The translations under genes were made by a program, and so were the position numbers. The notes beneath the pieces are model-generated. The model was given only the letters and a program-made list of their open reading frames with translations, was not told where the DNA came from and did not search any database. Below, in pieces: positions 1 through 7,086 of a stretch of 64,000 nucleotides of DNA (the first letter of the stretch is position 1; each line of letters starts with the position of its first letter). This stretch comes from Streptomyces geranii (GTDB lineage: Bacteria > Actinomycetota > Actinomycetes > Streptomycetales > Streptomycetaceae), in the NCBI RefSeq assembly GCF_002954775.1, contig NZ_PJME01000017.1, positions 111,549-175,548 on the forward strand, in the 5' to 3' direction.

Positions 1-1
1 C

Positions 2-760
2 CCGATCCTCGACCTATCGATCGGCTTCGACCCGAAGAACCTCAGCACCTGGGGCCAGCGCATCTTCAACGGCGCCAACGGCATAGCCCAGACGTCCAGG
101 GAAGCCACGATCTACGGCGGCGGCACGGGCACCGACACCCAGCCCCCGACCACCCCCGGCACCCCGGCCGCCTCCGCGACCACCGCCACCTCGACCACCC
201 TGACCTGGACCGCGTCGACCGACAACGTTGGCGTCGCCGGCTATGACGTCGTACGAGTGAACAGCGGCGGTACGGAGACCACGGTCGCCGCCTCCACCAG
301 CGGCACGGTCACGGTGACGGGCCTGACGGCGGCCACGGCGTACACCTTCGCCGTGTACGCCCGGGACGCGGCCGGCAACCGTTCGCCGCGCTCGGCGACG
401 GTGAACGTCACCACGTCCCCCGGCGGCGGCACCCCGGGCGTCAGCTGCTCGGTCGCCTACCGGATCGTCGGCGACTGGCCCGGCGGCTTCCAGGGCGACA
501 TCACCCTGCGCAACACGGGCACCACCGCCCTCACCAACTGGACCCTCGGCTTCTCCTTCGCCAACGGCCAGACGATCAGCAACATGTGGGGCGGCACCCC
601 GACCCAGACGGGCGCGGCCGTGAGCGTCGTACCCGCCTCCTATACGGCGACGATCCCGGCGGCGGCCTCGGTGACGGTCGGCTTCATCGGAGCGAAGGGG
701 GCGACGAACACGGCACCCACCACCTTCACCGTCAACGGCACGACCTGCACGACGAGTTGA
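2..760 (+). CDS. Secreted carbohydrate-active protein, C-terminal part (FnIII + CBM2)
   Basis: The reading frame is open from the window edge, so the start lies outside. The first 35 or so residues are the end of an upstream domain I cannot identify. A Pro/Thr linker leads into a fibronectin type III module (LTWTASTDNVGVAGYDV, then VTGLTAATAYTFAVYARDAAGN). A family 2 carbohydrate-binding module closes the protein: it runs between two cysteines (VSCSVAY and TTCTTS) and has the family pattern GDWPGGFQGDITLRNTG and NWTLGFSF. This architecture is typical of secreted actinomycete glycoside hydrolases or lyases acting on cellulose or xylan. The catalytic domain is not visible, so the enzyme class is unknown. 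A strong hairpin terminator follows. Confidence 0.85.
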   Translation, partial: PILDLSIGFDPKNLSTWGQRIFNGANGIAQTSREATIYGGGTGTDTQPPTTPGTPAASATTATSTTLTWTASTDNVGVAGYDVVRVNSGGTETTVAASTSGTVTVTGLTAATAYTFAVYARDAAGNRSPRSATVNVTTSPGGGTPGVSCSVAYRIVGDWPGGFQGDITLRNTGTTALTNWTLGFSFANGQTISNMWGGTPTQTGAAVSVVPASYTATIPAAASVTVGFIGAKGATNTAPTTFTVNGTTCTTS

Positions 761-787
761 CCCGCAGATCCACTGATGCGAGTGAAC

Positions 788-831
788 GGGTGCAGGGCGG
801 CCCCCGGCGACCGGAACACCGCCCTGCACCC
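788..831 (+). terminator. Hairpin terminator after the CBM2 gene
   Basis: A perfect 13-bp stem pairs GGGTGCAGGGCGG (788-800) with CCGCCCTGCACCC (819-831). It starts 27 bases after the stop codon. There is no T-run, as is usual in Streptomyces. The right arm sequence CCCTGCACCCATG recurs once just downstream, before the Clp_N gene. Confidence 0.75.
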
Positions 832-926
832 ATGAATGAATGACCGACCCTGCACCCATGGATAGAGAGGGAGATCCACCCCTGGATCGACGCGACTGCC
901 GCCCGCCGCAGGGGAGGCTGGACCCC

Positions 927-2000
927 ATGACCGGCAAGAAGCAGGAAGACGGCGGGGCGGCGTTCGTGGAGCCCGACTGGAAGACAGTGGGAATCCTGGG
1001 CGCGGCCCGGGGCGGCGCACTGGCGACGGACGGGGCGGCCATCGGCACCGAGCACCTGCTCGCGGGCATCACCACGTCCAAGGGCACCGCACGCGAAGCC
1101 CTCGCCGACGAAGGGGCCACCCAGACCGCGCTGTTGGCGGTGCTGCGGGACAGGAAGTCCCGGGAGGAGGCGTGGCACGGCACCGACGAGGCCGAGCGAA
1201 GCGTCGCCGCGCAGGAGGTACTGGGAGAGGAGTCCGGAGACCGCCGAGACCGCTTCACGGGCGCGGCGGCCAGGGCGCTCACCGCGGCGATGGACCAGGC
1301 GAGGGGAGAGGGCGCGGCGAAGTTCGGCGCGGTCCACCTGCTCCGGGCGCTCCTGGCGGAGGACAACCGCGCGCTGGAACTACTGGCGGCCTGCGGAATC
1401 CCACCACAAGCGGTACGAGCCCGCCTCGACCGCACGGACAGCAGCACCGAAACCGAGGCAGACAGGGAGGCCGAGGACCTGTCCCCCCACCTGCAAGCCA
1501 CCCGCGACGTACTCCTCGGCCGCGCCCCCTACCGCCATCTGCCCTTCTGGAAGCGATGGTTGGTCAAGAGCGCCGGAACCAACCTGGCGTCGAAGCCCGC
1601 CTGGTGGGCCGGCATGGAGGCCTACGAGCAGGCACGCAGCCTCGGCGACAGAGCGGTGGGCACGGAGCACATCCTGCTGGCGATCCTGGCCACCCACGAG
1701 GTGGCGCTCAGGTACCCGCACCTGGCCCGGGAGAACGCCCCCACCCCCGACACCCGGTACGCGGGCGGCGAACGCCTGGCCGACCTGGGCCTCGACTACA
1801 CCTCGGTCCGCACCGCACTGACCGACGACCGACCCCACCTGACCGCCGACCCCCGCCCCGCCGAGCGCTACATCGAAGAGGCCACGACCACGACAAGCAC
1901 GACCGACCCGGGCACGGGCCCCCTGGTCGAGATCCTCCTCGGAGAGCAGACCCGCGCCAGACAACTCGTCGAGACGCTGACCGCCACGTCCTCCGCCTGA
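927..2000 (+). CDS. Clp N-terminal (Clp_N) repeat protein without ATPase domain
   Basis: The 357-residue product begins at ATG 927, behind GGGGAGG at 911-917; an in-frame ATG at 840 has no such site. Three Clp_N-like helical signatures are visible: GTEHLLAG near residue 40, GAVHLLRALL near 134 and GTEHILLAIL near 246. In ClpA/ClpC the Clp_N domain docks adaptors and substrates for the AAA+ unfoldase. This protein has no Walker motifs and no membrane segment, so it is not an unfoldase itself. Stand-alone Clp_N proteins are common in Streptomyces but their job is not established. An adaptor or decoy role toward ClpC is only a guess. The gene stands alone and ends at a long hairpin. Confidence 0.85.
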   Translation: MTGKKQEDGGAAFVEPDWKTVGILGAARGGALATDGAAIGTEHLLAGITTSKGTAREALADEGATQTALLAVLRDRKSREEAWHGTDEAERSVAAQEVLGEESGDRRDRFTGAAARALTAAMDQARGEGAAKFGAVHLLRALLAEDNRALELLAACGIPPQAVRARLDRTDSSTETEADREAEDLSPHLQATRDVLLGRAPYRHLPFWKRWLVKSAGTNLASKPAWWAGMEAYEQARSLGDRAVGTEHILLAILATHEVALRYPHLARENAPTPDTRYAGGERLADLGLDYTSVRTALTDDRPHLTADPRPAERYIEEATTTTSTTDPGTGPLVEILLGEQTRARQLVETLTATSSA

Positions 2001-2036
2001 CAACTCCCGCGCACACAAAGCGCGAACACAAGGAAA

Positions 2037-2067
2037 GGGCCCTTCCGTCCAACGGACGAAAGGGCCC
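2037..2067. terminator. Bidirectional hairpin terminator
   Basis: GGGCCCTT (2037-2044) pairs with AAGGGCCC (2060-2067), and CGTCC (2046-2050) pairs with GGACG (2054-2058), around an AAC loop with one internal mismatch. It sits between the Clp_N gene on the plus strand and the 3' end of tRNA-Arg on the minus strand, so it can serve both. Confidence 0.75.
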
Positions 2068-2088
2068 TTGACCTGCGGTTCCACTCTG

Positions 2089-2161
2089 TGCCCTCGGCAG
2101 GATTCGAACCTGCGACACCGGCTTTAGGAGAGCCGTGCTCTATCCCCTGAGCTACGAAGGC
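2089..2161 (-). tRNA. tRNA-Arg (anticodon CCT)
   Basis: On the minus strand a complete cloverleaf can be drawn. The acceptor stem is GCCTTCG/CGAGGGC with one G-T pair. The D arm is GCTC...GAGC. The anticodon stem is CGGCT/AGCCG with loop CTCCTAA, giving anticodon CCT for AGG codons. The T arm is GCAGG-TTCGAAT-CCTGC. The discriminator base is A and CCA is not encoded. Length is 73 nt. No integrase or second att-like copy is seen nearby. Confidence 0.95.
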
Positions 2162-2268
2162 GGGACCAGGGACAGCCTAGCGGATACGCGCGGACGGGCG
2201 TCGTCGGTATAAGCGGCAGGCGAGGGCCAGGGCATCAGTGACGGCGGCGGCCCGTCGGCCCGGCCAGT

Positions 2269-2366
2269 CAGGCCCGGGCCCTCAGTCCCGGACCCTCAGT
2301 CCCGGACCCTCAGTCCCGGACCCTCAGTCCCGGACCCTCAGTCCCGGGCCCTCAGTCCCGGACCCT
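2269..2366. repeat. 14-bp tandem array (7 units) abutting the SDR stop codon
   Basis: Seven head-to-tail 14-bp units with consensus CAGTCCCGGACCCT fill 2269-2366; the first and the sixth differ slightly. On the minus strand each unit boundary contains a TGA. The array begins at the stop codon of the SDR gene at 2366-3211 and resembles that gene's last codons. Because 14 is not a multiple of three, the repeated TGA occurs in all three frames. No spacers are present, so it is not CRISPR. Confidence 0.95.
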
Positions 2367-3211
2367 CAGGCCCCGGTGTCCGCGTACCCCAGGTCGGCGC
2401 CCAGTTCGCGGGACGCGTCCGCCTGGGCGAGGAGTTCCCGGGCCTTGCCCTCGACGCCCTCGATGGCGTCTGCGCCGGCGACGAAGCGCAGGAGCGGCTT
2501 GTCCTGGTCGGCGATCGTGAGGAGGGCGCGGGCGAGCTTGGTGGGGTCGCCGGGCTGGCTGCCGTTCATGCTCTTCCAGGCCGTGATCGTCGCCCTGGTG
2601 CGGTCGGCGTAGTCGTCGATCGTCGGTTCGGGCCAGGTGGTGGAGGCGTCCACGAGGAGTTCGGTGCGGAAGAAGCCGGGTTCCACGACCGTGGTGTGGA
2701 TGCCGTACGGCTCGACGTCGTAGCGCAGGGACTCCATCCAGCCCTCCACGCCGAACTTGGAGGCGGCGTACGCGACGCAGAACTCCTGGCCGATCAGTCC
2801 GGCCGAGGAGGAGATCGTGATGACGTGTCCTGCGCGCTGTCGGCGCATGATCGGCAGGACGGCGCGGGTGACGTTCATCGGGCCGAAGAGATTGGTCTCG
2901 ATCTGCTCGCGCAACTGCGCGGGCGGGATCTCCTCGAAGTAGCCGGCGAAGAAATTACCGGCGTTGTTGATCAGCACGTCGATACGGCCGAAGCGGTCCA
3001 CGGCCGCTTGTGCCGCGGCCTCGGCGTCCTCGGTGCTGGTGACGTCGAGGCGGGTGACCAGGAGGTTCGCCTGCGGTCCGCCCAGCGTCCGCTCGACCTC
3101 TTCGGGACGGCGGCCGGTGGCGACGACCCGGTGGCCGGCGGCGAGGGCCTCGCGGACGATGTCCGTACCCAGACCGCGTCCGGCGCCGGTGACGAGAACG
3201 ACCTTGCTCAT
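2366..3211 (-). CDS. Short-chain dehydrogenase/reductase (SDR)
   Basis: The 281-residue product is a classical SDR. It has the nucleotide-binding TGAGRGLG motif (residues 8-15), NNAG (82-85), a catalytic serine in SSSAG and the YxxxK pair Y148/K152. It should catalyse an NAD(P)(H)-dependent interconversion of an alcohol and a carbonyl; the substrate cannot be read from sequence. It lies 42 bp downstream of a second SDR gene on the same strand, so the two probably share a transcript. Both are divergent from an XRE-type regulator, which is the natural candidate controller. A 14-bp tandem array starts at its stop codon. Confidence 0.9.
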   Translation of the reverse strand: MSKVVLVTGAGRGLGTDIVREALAAGHRVVATGRRPEEVERTLGGPQANLLVTRLDVTSTEDAEAAAQAAVDRFGRIDVLINNAGNFFAGYFEEIPPAQLREQIETNLFGPMNVTRAVLPIMRRQRAGHVITISSSAGLIGQEFCVAYAASKFGVEGWMESLRYDVEPYGIHTTVVEPGFFRTELLVDASTTWPEPTIDDYADRTRATITAWKSMNGSQPGDPTKLARALLTIADQDKPLLRFVAGADAIEGVEGKARELLAQADASRELGADLGYADTGA

Positions 3212-3253
3212 GAGAGTTCCTTTCGGGTGCCGTGAGGCGTTGGTGGGGCCGGA

Positions 3254-4021
3254 TCAGGCCTGGTCGGTCGGCATGATCCAGAGTTCGCCGACGGAGGCGT
3301 GTCGGGGGCGCGTGACCATGTAGGCGACGCCGTCGGCTATGTCGTCCGGGGCGAGGACCTCGGTCTGCTCGTAGAAGGTGCGGATCGCCTCGCGGAGTTC
3401 GGGCTTGTGGTCGTTGTGCGAGCCCAGTTCGGTGTCCACCCCGCCCGGCTCCAGCACACCGACGCGGACGTGCCGCCGGGTGACCTCCTGGCGCAGGGAC
3501 TCGGTGAAGCCGTTCACGCCGAACTTGGTGAGGTTGTAGACGCCGTAACCGTTCCAGGCGACGCGGCCCGCGATGGAGCTGACGTTGACGATGTCGGCGA
3601 CCCGGCGCGGCCCGTCCTCGGCGGCCTTGAGGAGGTGGGGGAGTGCGGCGTGGGTGGTGTGCAGCAGGCCGTGCACGTTGACGGCGATCATGCGTTCCCA
3701 TTCCGCGGCGTCCGCACCGACGACCGGGCCAAGCAGCATCAGCCCGGCGTTGTTGACCAGGGTGTCGAGGCGCCCGAAGTGTGCGACGGTCCGCTCCACG
3801 GCCGCCTCGGCGCGGGCGCGGTCCGTGATGTCCGCCGCCACGACCAGGGCCGTACCGCCGGCCTTCCCGATCTCGGCGGCCAGGTCGGTCAGCCGCTCCT
3901 CGCGGCGGGCCACGAGGGCGACGGAGGCACCCTCCTCGGCGAGGCGGCGGGCGGTGGCGGCGCCGATACCGCTGCTCGCGCCGGTGACGAGCGCGACGGT
4001 GCCGGTCAGATTCGTTGCCAT
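3254..4021 (-). CDS. Short-chain dehydrogenase/reductase (SDR)
   Basis: The start chosen is the ATG at 4021, giving MATNLTGTVALVTG (255 residues), because the SDR fold begins there; the frame extends another 18 residues upstream without family character. Visible motifs are TGASSGIG (13-20), NNAG (90-93), a catalytic serine near 148-149 and Y162-x3-K166. A general NAD(P)-dependent oxidoreductase role is well supported and the substrate is unknown. It is the first gene of a two-SDR unit facing the regulator at 4170. The intergenic region (4022-4169) should hold both promoters. Confidence 0.88.
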   Translation of the reverse strand: MATNLTGTVALVTGASSGIGAATARRLAEEGASVALVARREERLTDLAAEIGKAGGTALVVAADITDRARAEAAVERTVAHFGRLDTLVNNAGLMLLGPVVGADAAEWERMIAVNVHGLLHTTHAALPHLLKAAEDGPRRVADIVNVSSIAGRVAWNGYGVYNLTKFGVNGFTESLRQEVTRRHVRVGVLEPGGVDTELGSHNDHKPELREAIRTFYEQTEVLAPDDIADGVAYMVTRPRHASVGELWIMPTDQA

Positions 4022-4169
4022 GGGGTGTCCTGTTCCTGTTCCTCTTCTGCCTCTGCTGCTGCTCTTGCTTCTCAACAGAACCGTTCGTCACGGATCGGCG
4101 GGAGTCCCTGCTGAGGGGGTCACTGAGAGGGACCCCCAGGCCGCCGCGAGCGCTCGTAGAGTGGAGTGC

Positions 4170-5150
4170 ATGACAGGCGCAAACGACCCAAACGGCATAA
4201 AAGATCTGAAAAGCCCCAGCCCTGATATTCGCGGTGATTTCCGTGCGGAGATCCGGGAATTCCTGGGCACGCGGCGGGCCAGGGTCACCCCCGAGCAGGC
4301 GGGACTGCCCCTGTACGGGGGAGACCGTCGGCGGGTCGCCGGGCTGCGCCGGGAGGAGGTGGCCCTGCTCGCGGGTATCTCCAGCGAGTACTACACGCGG
4401 CTGGAGCGCGGCAACGCCACCGGTGTCTCCGAGAGCGTCATCGACGGCATCGCGCAGGCCCTGCGGCTCGACGAGGCCGAGCGGATCCACCTGCTCGACC
4501 TCCTGCGCGGCGCCGGCCCGGCCCGTCCGTCGCGACGCAAGCCCGCTCAGCAGCGCGTCCGGCCCCCGGTGCAGCGTGTCCTCGACTCGATGACCGGCAC
4601 CCCCGCCTTCGTCCTCAGCGGACGCCTGGACATCCTGGCCGCCAACCACCTCGGACGCGCCCTGTTCGCCCCCGCCTACGCCGACCCGGCGCGGCCACCG
4701 AGCAACGCCCGGTTCGTCTTCCTCGACCCGCGCGCACCCGAGTTCTTCCGCGACTGGGACGAGGTCGCAGGCGACACGGTCGCCATGCTGCGCGCCGAGG
4801 CCGGCCGGGACGCGTACGACCGTCGGCTGACCGACATGATCGGCGAACTGTCCACCCGCAGCGCGGAGTTCCGCCGCCGCTGGGCCGCCCACAACGTACG
4901 CATCCACACCACAGGTCTGAAGCGCCTGCACCACCCGGTCGTCGGCGACCTCGACCTGCCGTTCGAGACATTTCCGCTCGGAGCGGACCCCAGCCAGTTC
5001 CTGCTCACCTACACCGCCGAGCCGGGCTCACCCTCCCAGCAGGCCCTGAACCTGCTGGCCAGCTGGGCGGCCACCACCGACGCCACCGACGCCACCGACG
5101 AGCAGGCCGGGCCGACGGACGACTCCGAGCCCGCGGAGAAGTCCGAGTGA
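4170..5150 (+). CDS. XRE-family regulator with MmyB-like ligand-binding domain
   Basis: The 326-residue product has an N-terminal helix-turn-helix of the actinobacterial MmyB type: LPLYGGDRRRVAGLRREEVA, then LLAGISSEYYTRLERG, residues roughly 45-85. The C-terminal two-thirds (DILAANHLGRALF, then LDPRAPEFFRDWDEV) matches the MmyB-like transcription-regulator ligand-binding domain. It is divergently arranged with two SDR genes, which this class very often regulates. A TAGAGT -10-like element lies about 8 bp before the ATG at 4170, so the leader is very short. The C-terminus has a 9-bp slippage repeat (ATDATDATD). The stop region itself is triplicated (see 5143-5166). Confidence 0.9.
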   Translation: MTGANDPNGIKDLKSPSPDIRGDFRAEIREFLGTRRARVTPEQAGLPLYGGDRRRVAGLRREEVALLAGISSEYYTRLERGNATGVSESVIDGIAQALRLDEAERIHLLDLLRGAGPARPSRRKPAQQRVRPPVQRVLDSMTGTPAFVLSGRLDILAANHLGRALFAPAYADPARPPSNARFVFLDPRAPEFFRDWDEVAGDTVAMLRAEAGRDAYDRRLTDMIGELSTRSAEFRRRWAAHNVRIHTTGLKRLHHPVVGDLDLPFETFPLGADPSQFLLTYTAEPGSPSQQALNLLASWAATTDATDATDEQAGPTDDSEPAEKSE

Positions 5151-5166
5151 CCGAGTGACCGAGTGA
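5143..5166 (+). repeat. 8-bp stop-codon-carrying tandem repeat
   Basis: Three perfect copies of CCGAGTGA. The first contains the authentic stop of the MmyB-type regulator (TGA at 5148-5150). The other two place TGA at 5156 and 5164, so all three frames are closed within 18 bases. Confidence 0.97.
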
Positions 5167-5231
5167 CCGCCCGGCCGCCTCCCCGCCCACCCGACTGTCT
5201 GAGGCCACTCGGGGAAGGGAAGGTCACCGTC

Positions 5232-5570
5232 ATGAAGAGCGAGCGGGAGTTCTTTTCACCCGAGGCCATGCCGTGGAGCGCCGGGCCGCAGCCCGGGACC
5301 GCCGAGCGGATCCTGAGCAGGGACGAGGCGGACCCGGAGGTGCTGACCCGGCTGGTGCGCTGGGAACCGGGGCTCGACACCTCGTCCTCCGGGGTGATCC
5401 GGCACGAGTGGGTCGAGGAGGTCTGTCTCCTCGAAGGCGACCTGTACGACCTCACCCTGGACCGGACCTTCCACCCCGGAGACTTCGCGTCCCGGCCCCC
5501 TGGCATGCCGCACGGCCCGTATTGGACGGCCGCCGGCTGCCTGATGCTGGAGATCCGCTACCGGCCGTAG
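5232..5570 (+). CDS. Small cupin-domain protein
   Basis: A 112-residue product from ATG 5232, preceded by a GGGAAGGGAAGG ribosome-binding region. The single-domain beta-barrel pattern is RHEWVEEVCLLEGDLYDL, then FHPGDFASRPPGMPHGPYW. These are the two cupin motifs, with likely metal-binding residues His (in RHEW), Glu and His (in MPHG), as in ChrR-type cupins. Such proteins act as small dioxygenases, isomerases or sensors; none can be chosen here. It follows the MmyB-type regulator by 81 bp on the same strand and could be co-transcribed with it. Confidence 0.8.
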   Translation: MKSEREFFSPEAMPWSAGPQPGTAERILSRDEADPEVLTRLVRWEPGLDTSSSGVIRHEWVEEVCLLEGDLYDLTLDRTFHPGDFASRPPGMPHGPYWTAAGCLMLEIRYRP

Positions 5571-5600
5571 CCCCCGTTCATCGCGGCGCCCCAGTCCTCC

Positions 5601-6935
5601 CTACCGCACCAGACACGGCCGCTTGCCGTCGAACTCCCAGCCAGGGACCAGGTATTGCATGGTGACCGCGTCGTCCCGTGCCCCCAACGCCCGCTCCCGG
5701 TACAGCTCGTGAGCCGCGAGCACCCGGTCCATGTCCACCCGTACCCCCAGCCCGGGCGCGTCCGGCACCGCGATCTCGCCGTCGACGATCCGCGGCGGAG
5801 CCACCGTCAGGCGTTCCATGCCCTCCTGCCAGATCCAGTGCGTGTCAAGGGCGTTGTACTCGCCCGGCGCCGCCGCCCCGCAGTGGGTGACCATGGCCAG
5901 GGAGATGTCGAAGTGGTTGTTGGAGTGGCAACCCCAGGTCAGGCCCATGGAGTTGCACAACTGCGCCACACGCACCGAGCCCCGCATGGTCCAGAAGTGC
6001 GGGTCGGCCAAGGGGATCGACACCGACTGCAGGGCCAGGGCGTGGGTCAGCTGCCGCCAGTCCGTCGCGATCATGTTGGTGGCCGTGGGGAGACCCGTCG
6101 CCCGGCGGAACTCGGCCAGGATCTCGCGCCCCGAGTAGCCGTCCTCCGCACCGCACGGGTCCTCGGCGTAGGCCAGCGTGCCGTTCAGAGGTGTGCACAG
6201 CTCGATCGCCTCGCGCAGTGACCACGCGCCGTTCGGGTCCAGGGTGACCCGCGCTTCCGGGAAGCGGTCCTTCAGCGCTCGTACGGCCTTGACCTCCTCG
6301 GCGCCCTCCAGGACGCCGCCCTTGAGCTTGAAGTCGCGGAAGCCGTAGCGGGCGTGGGTCGCCTCCGCCTGGCGGACGATCGCCTCCGGGGTCAGCGCCT
6401 CCTCGCGCCGGACGCGGTACCAGTCGACCGGGGAGTCCGGTTCACGGACGTAGTCCAGGTCTGTGCGGTCCGGGTCGCCGACGTAGAAGAGGTAGCCCAA
6501 CACCCGTACCGAATCGCGCTGTTGGCCGTCACCCAGCAGGGCCGCCACCGGTACGTCCAGGTGCTGGCCGAGGAGGTCGAGCAGGGCCGACTCGACCGCC
6601 GTCACCGCGTGCACGGTGGTGCGCAGGTCGAAGGTCTGGGCGCCGCGTCCGCCCGCGTCGCGGTCGGCGAAGCGGGCGCCGATCTCCCGCAGGACGCGCT
6701 GGTAGTCGCCCACCTTCGCACCGACGACCAGCGACCCGGCGTCGCGCAGGGTCCGTGTGATCTTCTCGCCGCCCGGGACCTCGCCGAGTCCCGTACGGCC
6801 CTCGGAGTCGGTGAGGATCACGATGTTGCGGGTGAAGTAGGGGCCGTGGGCGCCGGAGAGGTTCAGTTCCATGCTGTCGCGGCCGGCGACGGGGTAGACG
6901 GCGAACTCGGTGACGGTCGGCTGGCGCGTGCTCAT
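5601..6935 (-). CDS. gudD: Glucarate dehydratase (enolase superfamily)
   Basis: The 444-residue protein begins at ATG 6935 behind GAGAGG; the frame runs further upstream only through the promoter. It dehydrates D-glucarate to 5-keto-4-deoxyglucarate. Visible family features are the K-x-K base motif FKLKGG (K203/K205), metal ligands D233 (LDPNG), E258 (AEDPCG) and N287 (TNMIATDW), and the catalytic histidine H337 in GCHSNNHFD. Length matches bacterial GudD. It lies downstream of the double IclR regulator on the same strand but has its own promoter in the 151-bp gap. No glucarate permease or aldolase is adjacent in this window. Confidence 0.93.
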   Translation of the reverse strand: MSTRQPTVTEFAVYPVAGRDSMELNLSGAHGPYFTRNIVILTDSEGRTGLGEVPGGEKITRTLRDAGSLVVGAKVGDYQRVLREIGARFADRDAGGRGAQTFDLRTTVHAVTAVESALLDLLGQHLDVPVAALLGDGQQRDSVRVLGYLFYVGDPDRTDLDYVREPDSPVDWYRVRREEALTPEAIVRQAEATHARYGFRDFKLKGGVLEGAEEVKAVRALKDRFPEARVTLDPNGAWSLREAIELCTPLNGTLAYAEDPCGAEDGYSGREILAEFRRATGLPTATNMIATDWRQLTHALALQSVSIPLADPHFWTMRGSVRVAQLCNSMGLTWGCHSNNHFDISLAMVTHCGAAAPGEYNALDTHWIWQEGMERLTVAPPRIVDGEIAVPDAPGLGVRVDMDRVLAAHELYRERALGARDDAVTMQYLVPGWEFDGKRPCLVR

Positions 6936-6993
6936 CGGAACCCTCTCGGTGTCTCCGTCTCTCCATACAGACGGCGTCCGCATATGAGAATGA

Positions 6994-7022
6994 AGATTAG
7001 ATGCGTGAACAGGGGAGGTCAA
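6994..7022 (-). promoter_or_regulatory. Housekeeping-type promoter of gudD
   Basis: On the minus strand TTGACC (7022-7017) and TAATCT (6999-6994) are separated by exactly 17 bases, close to the sigma70/HrdB consensus. Transcription would start near 6986, about 50 bases before the gudD ATG. The AT-rich sequence just downstream (CATTCTCATATG on the minus strand) is where an IclR-type repressor could bind. Confidence 0.65.
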
Positions 7023-7086
7023 TGGAAGTACTTGCGACCCGCGCGTCGGCCGCGGGATCGAGACCGCCCCGCACCCCCGGTCGGGG

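Noticed and set aside
2089..2161. tRNA-Arg as an attachment site for an integrated element
   Set aside because: No integrase, excisionase or second copy of the tRNA 3' end was seen nearby.
2269..2366. CRISPR array interpretation of the tandem repeats (also 17111-17413)
   Set aside because: Units are directly adjacent with no unique spacers and no cas genes lie in the window.
2955..4934. Very long open frame on the minus strand (about 660 residues) across two SDR genes and the regulator
   Set aside because: It is a shadow of high GC3: Arg/Pro/Gly-rich translation with no domain, overlapping well-supported genes in other frames.
6936..7022. Longer gudD start at ATG 7022
   Set aside because: The extra 29 codons cover a near-consensus -35/-10 promoter and have no homology; ATG 6935 has a ribosome-binding site.
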